Source: Bacteroidia bacterium (GTDB lineage Bacteria; Bacteroidota; Bacteroidia; J057). Taken from it: 64,000 nt of DNA. Positions 43,402-52,508 of this stretch are shown here, one piece after another (within the stretch, counting starts at the first letter, position 1; every line of letters begins with the position of its first letter). The stretch spans positions 558,001-622,000 of the forward strand of contig JAWKNO010000003.1 of the NCBI GenBank assembly GCA_041391665.1, in the 5' to 3' direction. The notes under the pieces are model-generated. The model did not search any database. It saw nothing but the letters and a program-made list of their open reading frames with translations, and was not told the DNA's origin. The position numbers were made by a program, and so were the translations under genes.

Positions 43402-44511
43402 ATGGCTGAACCTGCTCCTGCCTCCCGTCTTGAATCCATCGATGCCCTCCGGGGCTTTGATATGCTGATGATTTCCGGTGCCGGAAGTTTCTTTTTTCTG
43501 CTTCATGGCAAAACTGGTCTCTCCTGGGTAGATGCCCTTGCTATGCAATTTGAGCACCCCACATGGAATGGTTTTACCTTCTACGACTTCATTTTTCCGC
43601 TGTTCCTCTTTATTTCGGGCGTTTCCCTGCCTTTTTCCCTCAACAGCGGACTAAAAAAAGGCCTTAGTAAACAACACCTTTACCGCAAAGCCTTTTTCCG
43701 GATGCTAATCCTGATTGGCCTGGGTATCCTGTATAAAAATGCACCGGTTCCCTTTTTCGAACCTTCAAAAATTCGATTTGTCAGTGTATTGGGGAGAATC
43801 GGCCTTGCCGGATTTGTCACCACAATCATTTACCTCAATTTTTCCCCCCGGGGGAGAATAGCCTGGATTGCAGGCATACTGCTGGGTTATTATGCTGCTT
43901 TGTTTCTGGTACCTGTACCGGGATATGGAGCGGGCGATCTCTCGTTTGAAGGAAATCTCGTGGGGTGGTTTGACCGCACATTTTTGCCCGGCAGACTGTT
44001 GCAGGGAACATATGACGAGTTGGGGCTGTTGACACAGTTTCCCGCTATGTGTCTGGCTATGCTGGGGGCCTTTGCGGGTGATATATTGCGGCTTGAAAAA
44101 AGTGAAAAACAAAAACTCAACTACCTGATTGCTGCGGGTTTGGGAGGAATAGCCCTGGGGCTGTTGTGGAGCCTTCATTTTCCGATCAACAAACACCTGT
44201 GGACCAGCGCGTTTATTTTACTGACCGGGGGAATGGGTTTTCTGGCGTTGGCGATATTTTACGGCGTGATTGATATTCTCGGCTATCGCAAATGGGCATT
44301 TTTCTTCAGAGTGATCGGGCTGAATTCACTGGCGATTTATCTGGTGTACCGGTTTGTAGACTTTGGTTATACATCGCGGCTGTTGTTTGAAGGTTTTTAT
44401 ACATGGACTGCCGAACCCTGGCACGAAGTGTGGCAAGCTTTGGGCGCCATGGGACTGGTATGGCTATTTTTGTATGTACTGTACAGAAACCGGTTGTTTG
44501 TGAAGGTGTAG
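43402..44511 (+). CDS. DUF5009 / heparan-alpha-glucosaminide acetyltransferase-like membrane protein
   Basis: 369 residues, about ten membrane helices. The N-terminal motif RLESIDALRGFDMLMISGAG, the FYDFIFPLFLFISGVSLPFS helix and later RFVSVLGRIGLAGF are typical of the DUF5009/HGSNAT family of acyl-CoA-dependent membrane acyltransferases. It probably acetylates a sugar or a similar acceptor. The last 76 bp of the gene are duplicated downstream at 45678-45752. Confidence 0.9.
   Translation: MAEPAPASRLESIDALRGFDMLMISGAGSFFFLLHGKTGLSWVDALAMQFEHPTWNGFTFYDFIFPLFLFISGVSLPFSLNSGLKKGLSKQHLYRKAFFRMLILIGLGILYKNAPVPFFEPSKIRFVSVLGRIGLAGFVTTIIYLNFSPRGRIAWIAGILLGYYAALFLVPVPGYGAGDLSFEGNLVGWFDRTFLPGRLLQGTYDELGLLTQFPAMCLAMLGAFAGDILRLEKSEKQKLNYLIAAGLGGIALGLLWSLHFPINKHLWTSAFILLTGGMGFLALAIFYGVIDILGYRKWAFFFRVIGLNSLAIYLVYRFVDFGYTSRLLFEGFYTWTAEPWHEVWQALGAMGLVWLFLYVLYRNRLFVKV
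44434..44510. repeat. Direct repeat at the end of the DUF5009 gene
   Basis: Seventy-seven bp from CAAGCTTTGGGCGCC to GAAGGTGT match 45678-45752 with two substitutions and one missing base. The left copy is inside the intact gene. Confidence 0.85.
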
Positions 44512-44782
44512 TCGGGGTATATATTAGGTGCAAATAATAGTCTTTAAAAAGTCATTTTTACTAATTTATACCCAAAACATAATGGCTTGTAGACCAACCC
44601 CAAACAGAAGTAACCACGAATACTCCTGCGGGGATCTGACGACACGAATAATGAACGAATAAAAATCAAATTTTTGGGAGCCCATTCCGATCAGCATACA
44701 TGATACCAACTCAATTATTTCTTATCCCCGACAGGGATATATTTTTTGCCTTAAATAATGAAGAAAGTAAAACTATAAGTAT

Positions 44783-45352
44783 ATGTCGTACGACCGGAAA
44801 TATATCGACTATTACTGGACCGATCTGGACATCATTTTTAGGAAAAACTCAGATAATTTAACGGTTCTTAAAGACCTGATGCACGAGTTTTCGTTAAGAA
44901 ATAGACGTGGTGCAAAAAAACTAAGGGAGAAAGTAGAAACCCGATTTAGCGACCTGCTCTTAGAGCAATTTAAATGGCCACAAACGAATGTTATTAAGGG
45001 CCGGAAAAGCTTAGAAGATGTTGACTGGTATGAGTATGGTATGTTGGGGGTTCTTGGTTATCATGTTGGAAAAAAGGGATTACAACAAAAAGATCGATGG
45101 TTGATTCTGGAAACTGTCTATTTTTTCGATTTACCTAAGATTAACGGTGAAACATATCATGTAGAATGGGGAAAACCAAAAACTGGTAAGCGCTTAAAAA
45201 AAATGGCAAACTCAATTGCTACATTTGCTAAACAGGCTAAAAAAAATTCTGAAAAGGATTATTCTATTGCTATTAATCAATGGGAAGATGATCTCCGGTA
45301 TTTGAAGAAAACCTATTATACAGGAAAGTACAATTTTATATGGCCTCGCTAA
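44783..45352 (+). CDS. Hypothetical protein of the 44.8-kb insertion
   Basis: 189 residues, charged and aromatic (MSYDRKYIDYYWTDLDIIFR, DLMHEFSLRNRRGAKKLREK, VEWGKPKTGKRLKKMANSIA). No signal peptide and no family I can name. AT-rich compared with the flanking genes, and located inside the segment bounded by the DUF5009 3' duplication, so probably acquired. A second gene overlaps its end by 13 nt. Confidence 0.65.
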   Translation: MSYDRKYIDYYWTDLDIIFRKNSDNLTVLKDLMHEFSLRNRRGAKKLREKVETRFSDLLLEQFKWPQTNVIKGRKSLEDVDWYEYGMLGVLGYHVGKKGLQQKDRWLILETVYFFDLPKINGETYHVEWGKPKTGKRLKKMANSIATFAKQAKKNSEKDYSIAINQWEDDLRYLKKTYYTGKYNFIWPR

Positions 45353-45633
45353 CTTTGTGGGGCACCATCTGCCCCCTGCCATTAAAAGACACCAATAAAG
45401 ACACTAATAAAGACACTAATAAAGACACCAATAAAGACACGCAAACCCTGTCTGACAAGGAGCATATGGTATTGGATGAAATTCGAAAAAACCCACATAT
45501 AACCACGGATCTGCTTTCTGAAAACATGGGGATCAATCCCCGAAATGTAAAAAAATATATTGCCCGCCTAAAGGCGCGCGACCTGTTGACTCGCATCGGT
45601 TCCCCCCGCAATGGCTATTGGAAGATTCTGTGA
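45340..45633 (+). CDS. Winged-helix protein fragment with NKDT repeats
   Basis: 97 residues. Positions 17-35 are four copies of the tetrapeptide (D/T)NKD plus a partial copy, and the rest is a winged helix (VLDEIRKNPHITTDLLSENM, NPRNVKKYIARLKARDLLTR). This is the usual C-terminal end of larger Bacteroidota ATP-binding (AlbA-type) or Fic proteins, where NKDT linkers join the domain. The front part of such a protein is missing here. It could be made as a free DNA-binding protein or be a leftover. Confidence 0.55.
   Translation: MASLTLWGTICPLPLKDTNKDTNKDTNKDTNKDTQTLSDKEHMVLDEIRKNPHITTDLLSENMGINPRNVKKYIARLKARDLLTRIGSPRNGYWKIL
45385..45440 (+). repeat. 12-bp tandem repeat AAAGACACYAAT
   Basis: Four full copies (45385-45432) and a partial one follow head to tail in frame, coding for the NKDT linker. 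The copies differ only at the C/T position. Confidence 0.9.
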
Positions 45634-45677
45634 AGTATGAAGGCTCTTAGTAACCCCAAAAAAAGGATACCTGCCTT

Positions 45678-45752
45678 CAGGCTTTGGGCGCCATGGGACT
45701 GGTATGGCTGTTTTTGTATGTACTGTACAGAAACCGTTGTTTGTGAAGGTGT
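45678..45752. repeat. Duplicated 3' end of the DUF5009 gene
   Basis: A near-copy of 44434-44510 lying alone about 45 bp after the winged-helix gene. It marks the right edge of the inserted segment 44512-45677. Confidence 0.85.
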
Positions 45753-45768
45753 GAGAAATCAATAAAAA

Positions 45769-45790
45769 AAGGCTGCCCGAAGGCAGCCTT
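45769..45790 (-). terminator. Rho-independent terminator of nrdJ
   Basis: AAGGCTGCC pairs with GGCAGCCTT across a 4-nt loop; on the minus strand seven T follow. It lies 27 nt past the nrdJ stop and could also end transcripts arriving on the plus strand. Confidence 0.85.
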
Positions 45791-45816
45791 TTGAGTATCA
45801 AACTGTAAACGTAAAC

Positions 45817-48450
45817 TTATTCGCATTTACTGTAGCCACACTCTTTGCAGGTGAGGCATCCTTCCTGATATACTAACGCGGGAGCGCCGCATTCGTTACA
45901 GGTATTTTCTACGGCTTCGGTTCCATCGGGAATAAACTGCTTCAGGGCGCGAACCAGGCCATTTTTCCAGGTGTTGAGAGATTCGGCGTCGAGGTGCAGC
46001 TTGGAGACCATATTGACCACATAGGGCAATGGCATCCCGTGGCGGAGCACACCGGAGATCAGTTTGGCATAGTTCCAGTACTCTTTGTTGAAAGTACGGG
46101 AAAGGCCTTCAATCGTGACTTTGTACCCTTCTTTATCCACATACTGGAAGTCATAACGTCCACGGCCATTGTCATCTTTTGTTTTGATGACCCAGCCTTT
46201 GTCCACCTGAGACAATACGGAGAAAGAATCTTTGGCCAGTCCGGTGAAAATCTCATACGGACGGTCAGCGAACAAACCGACAATTGCGACCCATGCATCG
46301 TCCTTGTTGTAGAAGCGGATTACTCTGGCTTCCAGTTTATCAGGGCGACGGGGCGCCAGCGTATCGGTAAATTCATTGGCTTTTTTCTTGGCCTTCTTGC
46401 CTTTGCCCGTATCATCATTGGAAACCAGTACCCCGGAGCGGCTGCCGTCGCGGTAAACGGTAATTCCTTTACAACCGCTTTCCCAACCCGTCATGTAAAT
46501 TTTCTGCACCATCTCTTCCGTGGTGTCATTGGGGACGTTGACGGTCACGGAAATGGAGTGATCCACCCACTGCTGAATGGCGCCCTGCATTTTGACTTTC
46601 ATCACCCAGTCCACATCGTTGGCTGTGGCGCCGGCATACGGCGAGCGGTCGATCAGTTGCTGAAGCTCCGCTTCACTCATGCGGGAAACCGTCTGGGTAT
46701 TGTACCCTTGTTCACGCAGCCAGAGGACAAATTTGTGGTGGAAAACGTGAAATTCTTCCCACGCATCGCCTACGCTATCTACAAAATCCACGACGATATT
46801 CTGGTCATTGGGATTGACTTTACGGCGGCGTTTGTACGACACCATAAATACCGGTTCAATACCTGAGGTTGTCTGTGTCATCAGAGAAGTCGTACCGGTA
46901 GGAGCAATCGTGAGCAGGGCAATATTGCGGCGGCCATATTTAACCATATCTGCATAAAGCGCAGGATCTGCTTCTTTGATGCGTTGGATAAACGGATTAT
47001 TGGCTTCACGCTCCGCGTTGTAAATCGGGAACGCGCCTCTGTCGCGGGCCATGTCCACCGAAGAGCGGTAGGCGGTCAGCGCCAGTTGTTTGTGCACTTC
47101 CACCGAAAAAGCAAGCGCTTCCTCACTTCCATAGCGAAGGCCTAAAGCGGCAAGCATATCTCCCTCGGCAGTAATACCCACACCCGTGCGGCGACCCTTG
47201 ATACATTTTTCTTTGATTTTTTCCCAAAGCAGCCTTTCTGTGCGTTTTACTTCTTCGTCTTCGGGATCAGCTTCAATTTTGGTGACGATCGCGTCAATTT
47301 TTTCAAGCTCAAGATCTACGATATCGTCCATGATCCGCTGTGCCATTGTGACATATTTGCGGAAGCGGTCGAAATTGAAGCTCGCCTTTGCCGTAAACGG
47401 GTGATCCACAAAACTATAGAGATTCACTGCCAAGAGGCGGCAGCTGTCATAGGGGCACAAGGGGATTTCACCGCACGGATTCGTAGAAACGGTGCGGAAT
47501 CCAAGGTCCTGATAACAATCCGGAATAGACTCTTTGCGCACGGTATCCCAGAAAAGAATACCCGGTTCGGCAGATGCCCAGGCATTGTGAATGATTTTTT
47601 TCCAAAGGTTACGGGCATCAATTTCATTTTCCACAACAGGACTTGGCCCATCGAGCGGATAACGCTGAACATAGGGTTTGCCGTCTTTCACCGCCTGCAT
47701 AAACTCATCGTCGATTTTCACCGAGACATTGGCACCTGTCACTTTGGTACCATCGAGTTTGGCATCGATAAAACGCTCTGCGTCGGGGTGTTTGATCGAA
47801 ATACTGAGCATCAAAGCACCTCTTCTTCCGTCCTGAGCAACTTCACGGGTAGAGTTGGAGTACCGCTCCATAAAAGGGACAACCCCTGTGGACGTTAGGG
47901 CACTGTTCATCACGGGGCTGCCTTTGGGGCGAATATGGGAAAGATCATGTCCTACACCGCCACGGCGTTTCATGAGTTGCACCTGCTCTTCGTCGAGTTT
48001 CATCACACCACCATAAGAGTCGGCGAGGTTGTCATGACCGATGACAAAGCAGTTGGAAAGAGAGATAATCTGATAGTCATTACCAATACCGGTCATAGGA
48101 CCTCCCTGCGGAACGATATAAGTAAAGTCTTTTAGGGATTCATAAATCTCTTCTTCTGTATATCCGTTGGGATAATTACTTTCTATGCGAAAGATTTCTT
48201 TGGCAATCCGGCGATGCATATCATCGGGCGTCCGGTCATAAATATTGCCGTAAGAATCTTTCATGGCGTACTTGTTTATCCACACATTGGCGGCCAGCTC
48301 GTCTCCGTTGAAATATTTCACTGCTTGCGGCAGTACTTCAGGGTAGGTGTAGGTTGCGTGATGTTTTCCGTTGGAAGATTTTTTTGACTTGATGGATGGT
48401 GAGATCATGACGACGGGTATTTGTTTTGTTGATAGATAGTTTTTACGCAT
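45817..48450 (-). CDS. nrdJ: Adenosylcobalamin-dependent ribonucleotide reductase (class II)
   Basis: 877 residues. NPCGEIPLCPYDSCRLLAVN carries the conserved active-site Cys, and LLTIAPTGTTSLMTQTTSGI is the family signature loop. The enzyme makes deoxyribonucleotides using vitamin B12. The C-terminus carries a TSCPD-like region and four-Cys zinc ribbon (CNECGAP and CLTCKECGYSKCE). No cobalamin riboswitch or NrdR box was recognised in the 270 nt upstream, only a lone TTATCCACA at 48690. No nrdAB is seen in the window. Confidence 0.95.
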   Translation of the reverse strand: MRKNYLSTKQIPVVMISPSIKSKKSSNGKHHATYTYPEVLPQAVKYFNGDELAANVWINKYAMKDSYGNIYDRTPDDMHRRIAKEIFRIESNYPNGYTEEEIYESLKDFTYIVPQGGPMTGIGNDYQIISLSNCFVIGHDNLADSYGGVMKLDEEQVQLMKRRGGVGHDLSHIRPKGSPVMNSALTSTGVVPFMERYSNSTREVAQDGRRGALMLSISIKHPDAERFIDAKLDGTKVTGANVSVKIDDEFMQAVKDGKPYVQRYPLDGPSPVVENEIDARNLWKKIIHNAWASAEPGILFWDTVRKESIPDCYQDLGFRTVSTNPCGEIPLCPYDSCRLLAVNLYSFVDHPFTAKASFNFDRFRKYVTMAQRIMDDIVDLELEKIDAIVTKIEADPEDEEVKRTERLLWEKIKEKCIKGRRTGVGITAEGDMLAALGLRYGSEEALAFSVEVHKQLALTAYRSSVDMARDRGAFPIYNAEREANNPFIQRIKEADPALYADMVKYGRRNIALLTIAPTGTTSLMTQTTSGIEPVFMVSYKRRRKVNPNDQNIVVDFVDSVGDAWEEFHVFHHKFVLWLREQGYNTQTVSRMSEAELQQLIDRSPYAGATANDVDWVMKVKMQGAIQQWVDHSISVTVNVPNDTTEEMVQKIYMTGWESGCKGITVYRDGSRSGVLVSNDDTGKGKKAKKKANEFTDTLAPRRPDKLEARVIRFYNKDDAWVAIVGLFADRPYEIFTGLAKDSFSVLSQVDKGWVIKTKDDNGRGRYDFQYVDKEGYKVTIEGLSRTFNKEYWNYAKLISGVLRHGMPLPYVVNMVSKLHLDAESLNTWKNGLVRALKQFIPDGTEAVENTCNECGAPALVYQEGCLTCKECGYSKCE

Positions 48451-48726
48451 TGGTCTGCCTCCCGACTATGGGAAAACTAACCGTTGGGGTTCAGCTGCTT
48501 GGTTTTTAACAGGTTTTTGCGAGAAAAAGCTTTAGCATCCAGCCAGATACAGGGGATAAACCGGGGGTAATAGTCCTTTCATACTAATGATTTTTAGTGG
48601 TGTTAATTGAGTTCGGAAGGCTGGTAACCGGCGTTATCAAAAGCGTTCCTACTAAGTAACTGAATTTACCCCGCTCCGATTGTATCGAGTTATCCACATT
48701 TCAACAGTTTCTGTTGATTACTTTTT

Positions 48727-49578
48727 TTACCAATTGGAGACAATGGCACGGGCGTCGTCGTTTCCCTGCGCTATTGCTTTCAATTCGCCGATTTTGGGGA
48801 TAATCTGGATAAGAAACCGTTGGTTCTTCTGTTCATTGTAGCGGTCTCTTCCCATACCGCCTTCGCCGCTTCCGGAGATCATCACTTCCACTTTTCCCGG
48901 GTCAAAGTGTAGTCCTTCATTTTCCCACAACCGGAAAAGGGAAAGTGCGCGTTCATAGCTGAGTTCGTAGTTGCGGCTATAAGCATCGCGGGAAGACATT
49001 CCTTCGATCACCAGCATATAGTTGATATTGTCGTCAGGATCGAGCCTGTCCATCAACCTCTTTAAGGCTCTGCCTGATTCTACCAGCATGGATTTGTATT
49101 GGGGATCAATCTTGCTTTCTCCTTTGGCAAACTGCACCTGTCCGCGAAGTACATGGCGTTTGTACTCGGGTTGGTAGGCAAAATAGCGCGAATCCAGGTT
49201 TTCTATCGCCCGCTGTATTTCCCGGAGTTTTTTGTATTCGATCTCCATCACCGCCAGGCGGTTTCTTTCGTCGTTGAGTTGCTGAATAAGCGTTCCCGCA
49301 TGGATTTCCTCATTTGTCAGCTTCCGTTTCAGTTCGTTGAACGCAACGGTCTGTTTATCCAGTTCGAGACTGCGCACCCTGAGTTTATCCAGCGTCAGGT
49401 TTTGTTCTTCAAGTTCCACACTTCGCAGGCGAAGTTGTTCTTCTGTCATCAGGAAATCATTTTCCCTGACTTTAAACAGTTGATAGCTCAGAATAAATAA
49501 CACCAGCACGATGATAAACAGGGAGGTCATCAGGTCGGCGTAACTCACCCAGAACAGTTTTCCACTTTCCGATCTCAT
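48727..49578 (-). CDS. MotB/OmpA-like stator protein of the caspase locus
   Basis: 283 residues. One membrane helix follows the short N-terminus (SGKLFWVSYADLMTSLFIIV, with a membrane-facing Asp), then a coiled coil of about 90 residues, and a C-terminal OmpA-like domain (about 165-270; LVIEGMSSRDAYSRNYELSY, ALSLFRLW). The N-terminus and helix fit MotB/ZorB ion-channel subunits. It overlaps the MotA-like gene by 4 nt. No ZorC, ZorD or ZorE gene lies nearby, so this is not a standard Zorya system. Confidence 0.85.
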   Translation of the reverse strand: MRSESGKLFWVSYADLMTSLFIIVLVLFILSYQLFKVRENDFLMTEEQLRLRSVELEEQNLTLDKLRVRSLELDKQTVAFNELKRKLTNEEIHAGTLIQQLNDERNRLAVMEIEYKKLREIQRAIENLDSRYFAYQPEYKRHVLRGQVQFAKGESKIDPQYKSMLVESGRALKRLMDRLDPDDNINYMLVIEGMSSRDAYSRNYELSYERALSLFRLWENEGLHFDPGKVEVMISGSGEGGMGRDRYNEQKNQRFLIQIIPKIGELKAIAQGNDDARAIVSNW

Positions 49579-50909
49579 GCTATCAGGGTGTTTATCAGGT
49601 AAATAAATCCGCCCACAATACCCACAGAGAATGCAGCGATTCCGGTGAAAATAAATGCCCGAAAAGTGCTGGTATTCATAAACTGGGAACTTTGCCCGGC
49701 GAGCATCATCGCCATGCGTGTGTTCATTTCCCTGACCTGATCGGTCATTTCCTCGAGGGATTTTTTCTCCTGCACCAGACTTTCGATCAGTTTCCCGTTG
49801 GTCTGGTAGCCATTGTTGTGTATTTGTTGTAAATCTCCGCGCAGGCGCGAAATGTCGCGATCAATGGCTTCTGCATAACTCATTCCATTGCCGTTGTAGC
49901 CGCCATTGAGATAATAATCTACATCCTGATAAGCGGATTGTGTCTGGTATTCGAGCACCGCCATTTTCTCAGAAACGATTCCGGCCAGCTCTTTATCGAC
50001 ATACGCATGATGGCGTTGCAGTTTTTCTGTCAGGGCTTCGGCTTTCCGCGCATAGGCATCCATGCAGGCAAATTGCTTGTCAAGTAGTCCGTCATTGGCG
50101 TTGAGGTATTCGCCTATACTGCTCATGCCTTTTTTGATTACCCGAATCTGCTCAAATACGTTTCGCATTTCATTAAACAGGCGCAGCGTTTCAGAAAGAG
50201 ATTCATTGGTATGGTGCTGGTATTTGGCAAATCCATCATTAAACGCTACCAGGTTTTCGCGAAAATCCTGAACAGATTCCCACCCTTCGCGATGGACCAC
50301 CGGAAGCATATTGGCGCGAAGGAAGTGAAAATATTCATACAAGCCTTTATCGCGAAGTTTTTTGCTCTCGCGAAACAGATAATTGCTTCTGACGGTAAGA
50401 GCCATACCGGTTGCGCTGCCAATCATTCCGATGAGCACACCTCCGATAAAAGTCTGTATCGCAAGGTCGCTCACGCCCGTCGTGGCAATTTTCACCAGAC
50501 CGATGATCACACCTGAAAATGTACACAACAACCCGATATACAGCGGAAGAGAAATATTCGACTCAATAGATTGCTCTACAGAATCAACCTTACGCTCGGC
50601 AATTTGCTCCAGGGTCTCGGTTTCTGCTGCACCCTGGGTCTTAATAAGCCATGCATTGGTGCTGTGAAGGATTTCGCGGAATTCGGGTTGATAACTTTCC
50701 TGATCTTCGATCAGATAAAAGCTCTGGCTTTCTGTTCCCGCAGGCTCGCGCGGATCGGTTACTACCTGAGAAAATACATTCAGGTTTTCAGTTTTGGGAA
50801 ATATTTCCGCTAAGGTGCGGATGGAAACGCCATTGCGGCTGAACACACGGAACTGCGCTACAATGATAATTGCTACAATAGCAAGTTCGAGAATAAATAC
50901 AGAATCCAT
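49575..50909 (-). CDS. MotA/TolQ/ExbB-like channel protein with long coiled coil
   Basis: 444 residues. A membrane helix at 3-20, two helices at about 122-180 (LPLYIGLLCTFSGVIIGLVK and FIGGVLIGMIGSATGMALTV), a coiled-coil stretch of more than 200 residues (FREN to KSLEEMTDQVREM), and a final helix at about 420-442. The central pair fits the MotA/ExbB proton-channel fold. With the MotB-like product it should form an ion-driven motor anchored in the inner membrane. Confidence 0.85.
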   Translation of the reverse strand: MDSVFILELAIVAIIIVAQFRVFSRNGVSIRTLAEIFPKTENLNVFSQVVTDPREPAGTESQSFYLIEDQESYQPEFREILHSTNAWLIKTQGAAETETLEQIAERKVDSVEQSIESNISLPLYIGLLCTFSGVIIGLVKIATTGVSDLAIQTFIGGVLIGMIGSATGMALTVRSNYLFRESKKLRDKGLYEYFHFLRANMLPVVHREGWESVQDFRENLVAFNDGFAKYQHHTNESLSETLRLFNEMRNVFEQIRVIKKGMSSIGEYLNANDGLLDKQFACMDAYARKAEALTEKLQRHHAYVDKELAGIVSEKMAVLEYQTQSAYQDVDYYLNGGYNGNGMSYAEAIDRDISRLRGDLQQIHNNGYQTNGKLIESLVQEKKSLEEMTDQVREMNTRMAMMLAGQSSQFMNTSTFRAFIFTGIAAFSVGIVGGFIYLINTLIA

Positions 50910-50961
50910 AGGTTAGAAGGGGTATTTAGGTGTAAAATGAAATTTTATTAAGTGCTATCGG

Positions 50962-51055
50962 GGCTTCATATCCGGTGGCTGAGGCTCTCGAAGCCACCGA
51001 TTGTTTGGCTTCATATCCGGTGGCTGAGGCTCTCGAAGTCACCGGATATGAAGCC
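50962..51055. repeat. Tandem hairpin element between the LysM and MotA-like genes
   Basis: Two copies of GGCTTCATATCCGGTGGCTG, with AGGCTCTCGAAG and then (C/T)CACCG, are spaced 45 bp apart. The second forms a perfect 16-bp stem GGCTTCATATCCGGTG / CACCGGATATGAAGCC (51007-51022 and 51040-51055). The first has a shorter stem CGGTGGCT/AGCCACCG. A REP-like element or an attenuator are both possible. Confidence 0.8.
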
Positions 51056-51062
51056 ACGGTCA

Positions 51063-51872
51063 TTACCTGCTCACAACCAGTTCGCTGAAAACAAACCGTT
51101 CGAAACAGCCTTTCTCGTCGTAAATTTCCATACGGCGGGGAAGAAACTGGTTTTTATCCAGCATGACCACGCACCGCCGGCAATAAGAGGTGGGGATTCG
51201 GATAATCTGCCCCGGATATATATTGTAATAATCTTCTATATCAGGATTTAACTCTCTGATTTTGTAGGGGTTAATGAGTTTTTTTCGGGCAATAGTGATC
51301 AGGTTTTCACCTTCTTTCACGGTATAATTGGCGATCCGGTAAGCGGGGTCTGTGAGTTCGATCCGGTAACATGGCAGGCCTTCTACCATTTCGTCGCCGA
51401 GGTACTGTACATTGGCGGGGTACACCTCATTGTGCTCAAATGTCTCTTCAAGTTTTTGGATTACCTGATCAAAATATCCCAGCGAGGTTTCATTTACTGC
51501 ATAATGGCCTCTGCGCAACATATTGCCGTGGATATCTTCACTAAACTTTATCGCTGGTACCCATTTGCTCGGCGTTACGATTGCTTCACGGGTATTCGTA
51601 GCCTCATCATATTCGACAAGTGTGCCTTTATTGGGTTTAATGGCTTCCAGCTGAACCTTCAACGGGCGAGTCTGCACGGAGATAAACATTTCCGCCTCAT
51701 GGATCGTGTTGTCGGTACGTCGTTCTTCCACCTTCAACCGATAACTGTGGAAGCTGATTGCTTCAATCTGCTGATGCATCGACCGGAGAATTTTTCCAGC
51801 CTCTGTTTCAACAGATACGGAAGGATTCATTCCGGGAAAACTGAGCATAAGAATAAGGTAAATGAAGGCCAT
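51063..51872 (-). CDS. LysM-domain exported protein (DUF1571-like)
   Basis: 269 residues. A short hydrophobic start (MAFIYLILMLSFPGM), a lipoprotein-chaperone-like beta domain (about 20-165; RTDNTIHEAEMFISVQTRPL, DEMVEGLPCYRIELTD), then a LysM motif at about 185-230 (YTVKEGENLITIARKKLINP, NIYPGQIIRIP). LysM binds peptidoglycan, so it probably sits in the periplasm. It follows the M23 gene after 14 nt. Confidence 0.83.
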   Translation of the reverse strand: MAFIYLILMLSFPGMNPSVSVETEAGKILRSMHQQIEAISFHSYRLKVEERRTDNTIHEAEMFISVQTRPLKVQLEAIKPNKGTLVEYDEATNTREAIVTPSKWVPAIKFSEDIHGNMLRRGHYAVNETSLGYFDQVIQKLEETFEHNEVYPANVQYLGDEMVEGLPCYRIELTDPAYRIANYTVKEGENLITIARKKLINPYKIRELNPDIEDYYNIYPGQIIRIPTSYCRRCVVMLDKNQFLPRRMEIYDEKGCFERFVFSELVVSR

Positions 51873-51886
51873 AAAAGTGATGATTA

Positions 51887-52429
51887 CTAAGGACTGAAGT
51901 TTAAATAAGATTCAGGATCCACTCGTTTGCCATTTTTGAAAATCTCAAAGTGCAGGTGTGGACTGGTACTCAGACCGGTATTGCCGGAAAGTGCGATGGT
52001 TTCACCCTGCTGTACTGATTGGCCGGGTTCTACCAAAACTTTTGACAAATGTGCATACATGGTGCTGTGAACCTGATCATGTGAAATAATCAGGTGCTTG
52101 CCATACGAACTGAGTCCTGTGCGATCTACCGTTTTGGTTACAATACCAGAGCCGGCAGCTCTGACTGGAGTACCTACAGGGACGGGGAAATCGACGCCTG
52201 TATGCATTCGCCATTTTTTGATAATGGGGTGAATCCGCATACCAAAAGCACTACTTACGGGTGCTTCTATGGCTACGGGTTTTAGGGTTGGGAGTCGCAT
52301 CTGGTCCTCGTATTTTCCCTGGTGCGATGAAGCGACCAGGTTTGAGGTGTTCCAGTAGGAATCGACAACCACTCGAAGTACGTAAGTTCCAATGATGATC
52401 ACCAGAATACGAAAGTAGCGGTTCTTCAT
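51887..52429 (-). CDS. M23 family peptidoglycan endopeptidase
   Basis: 180 residues, anchored by an N-terminal helix (RILVIIIGTYVLRVVV). The zinc ligands are His76 and Asp80 (MHTGVDFP) and His160 in SPHLHFEIF, with His158 also in the active site. The lysostaphin-type fold cuts peptide crosslinks or is used as a scaffold. A predicted ECF-sigma promoter lies 25 nt upstream (52454-52495). First gene of the second half of the locus. Confidence 0.93.
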   Translation of the reverse strand: MKNRYFRILVIIIGTYVLRVVVDSYWNTSNLVASSHQGKYEDQMRLPTLKPVAIEAPVSSAFGMRIHPIIKKWRMHTGVDFPVPVGTPVRAAGSGIVTKTVDRTGLSSYGKHLIISHDQVHSTMYAHLSKVLVEPGQSVQQGETIALSGNTGLSTSPHLHFEIFKNGKRVDPESYLNFSP

Positions 52430-52453
52430 GGAGCCAGGGTTTGGGTTAATAGG

Positions 52454-52495
52454 TTATACCCTTAAGACAACCCCGGTTTTAAAATTGCATGGTGG
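52454..52495 (-). promoter_or_regulatory. Predicted ECF-sigma promoter in front of the M23 gene
   Basis: On the minus strand CACCATGCAAT, then 16 nt from GCAA to GTC, then TTGTCTTAAGGGTATAA. The same two elements with the same spacing precede the sigma-factor gene (56955-56996). Confidence 0.7.
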
Positions 52496-52508
52496 AAATG
52501 TAAATTTT

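Noticed and set aside
45385..45440. Short tandem repeat as a CRISPR array
   Set aside because: The 12-bp units are contiguous, in frame and without spacers.
46059..46298. Short minus-strand frame inside nrdJ
   Set aside because: Lies entirely within the reductase gene in another frame and has no features.
48690..48698. TTATCCACA, a perfect DnaA box
   Set aside because: Single box with no others nearby, no AT-rich unwinding region and no dnaA or parAB gene. Not an origin.
48451..48726. Cobalamin riboswitch in front of nrdJ
   Set aside because: Expected for a B12-dependent enzyme, but no B12 box or supporting stems were found in the leader when read on the minus strand.
48727..50909. Standard Zorya defence system
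   Set aside because: The MotA-like and MotB-like pair resembles ZorA/ZorB, but no ZorC, helicase or nuclease gene lies on either side; the neighbours are peptidases, a LysM protein and nrdJ.
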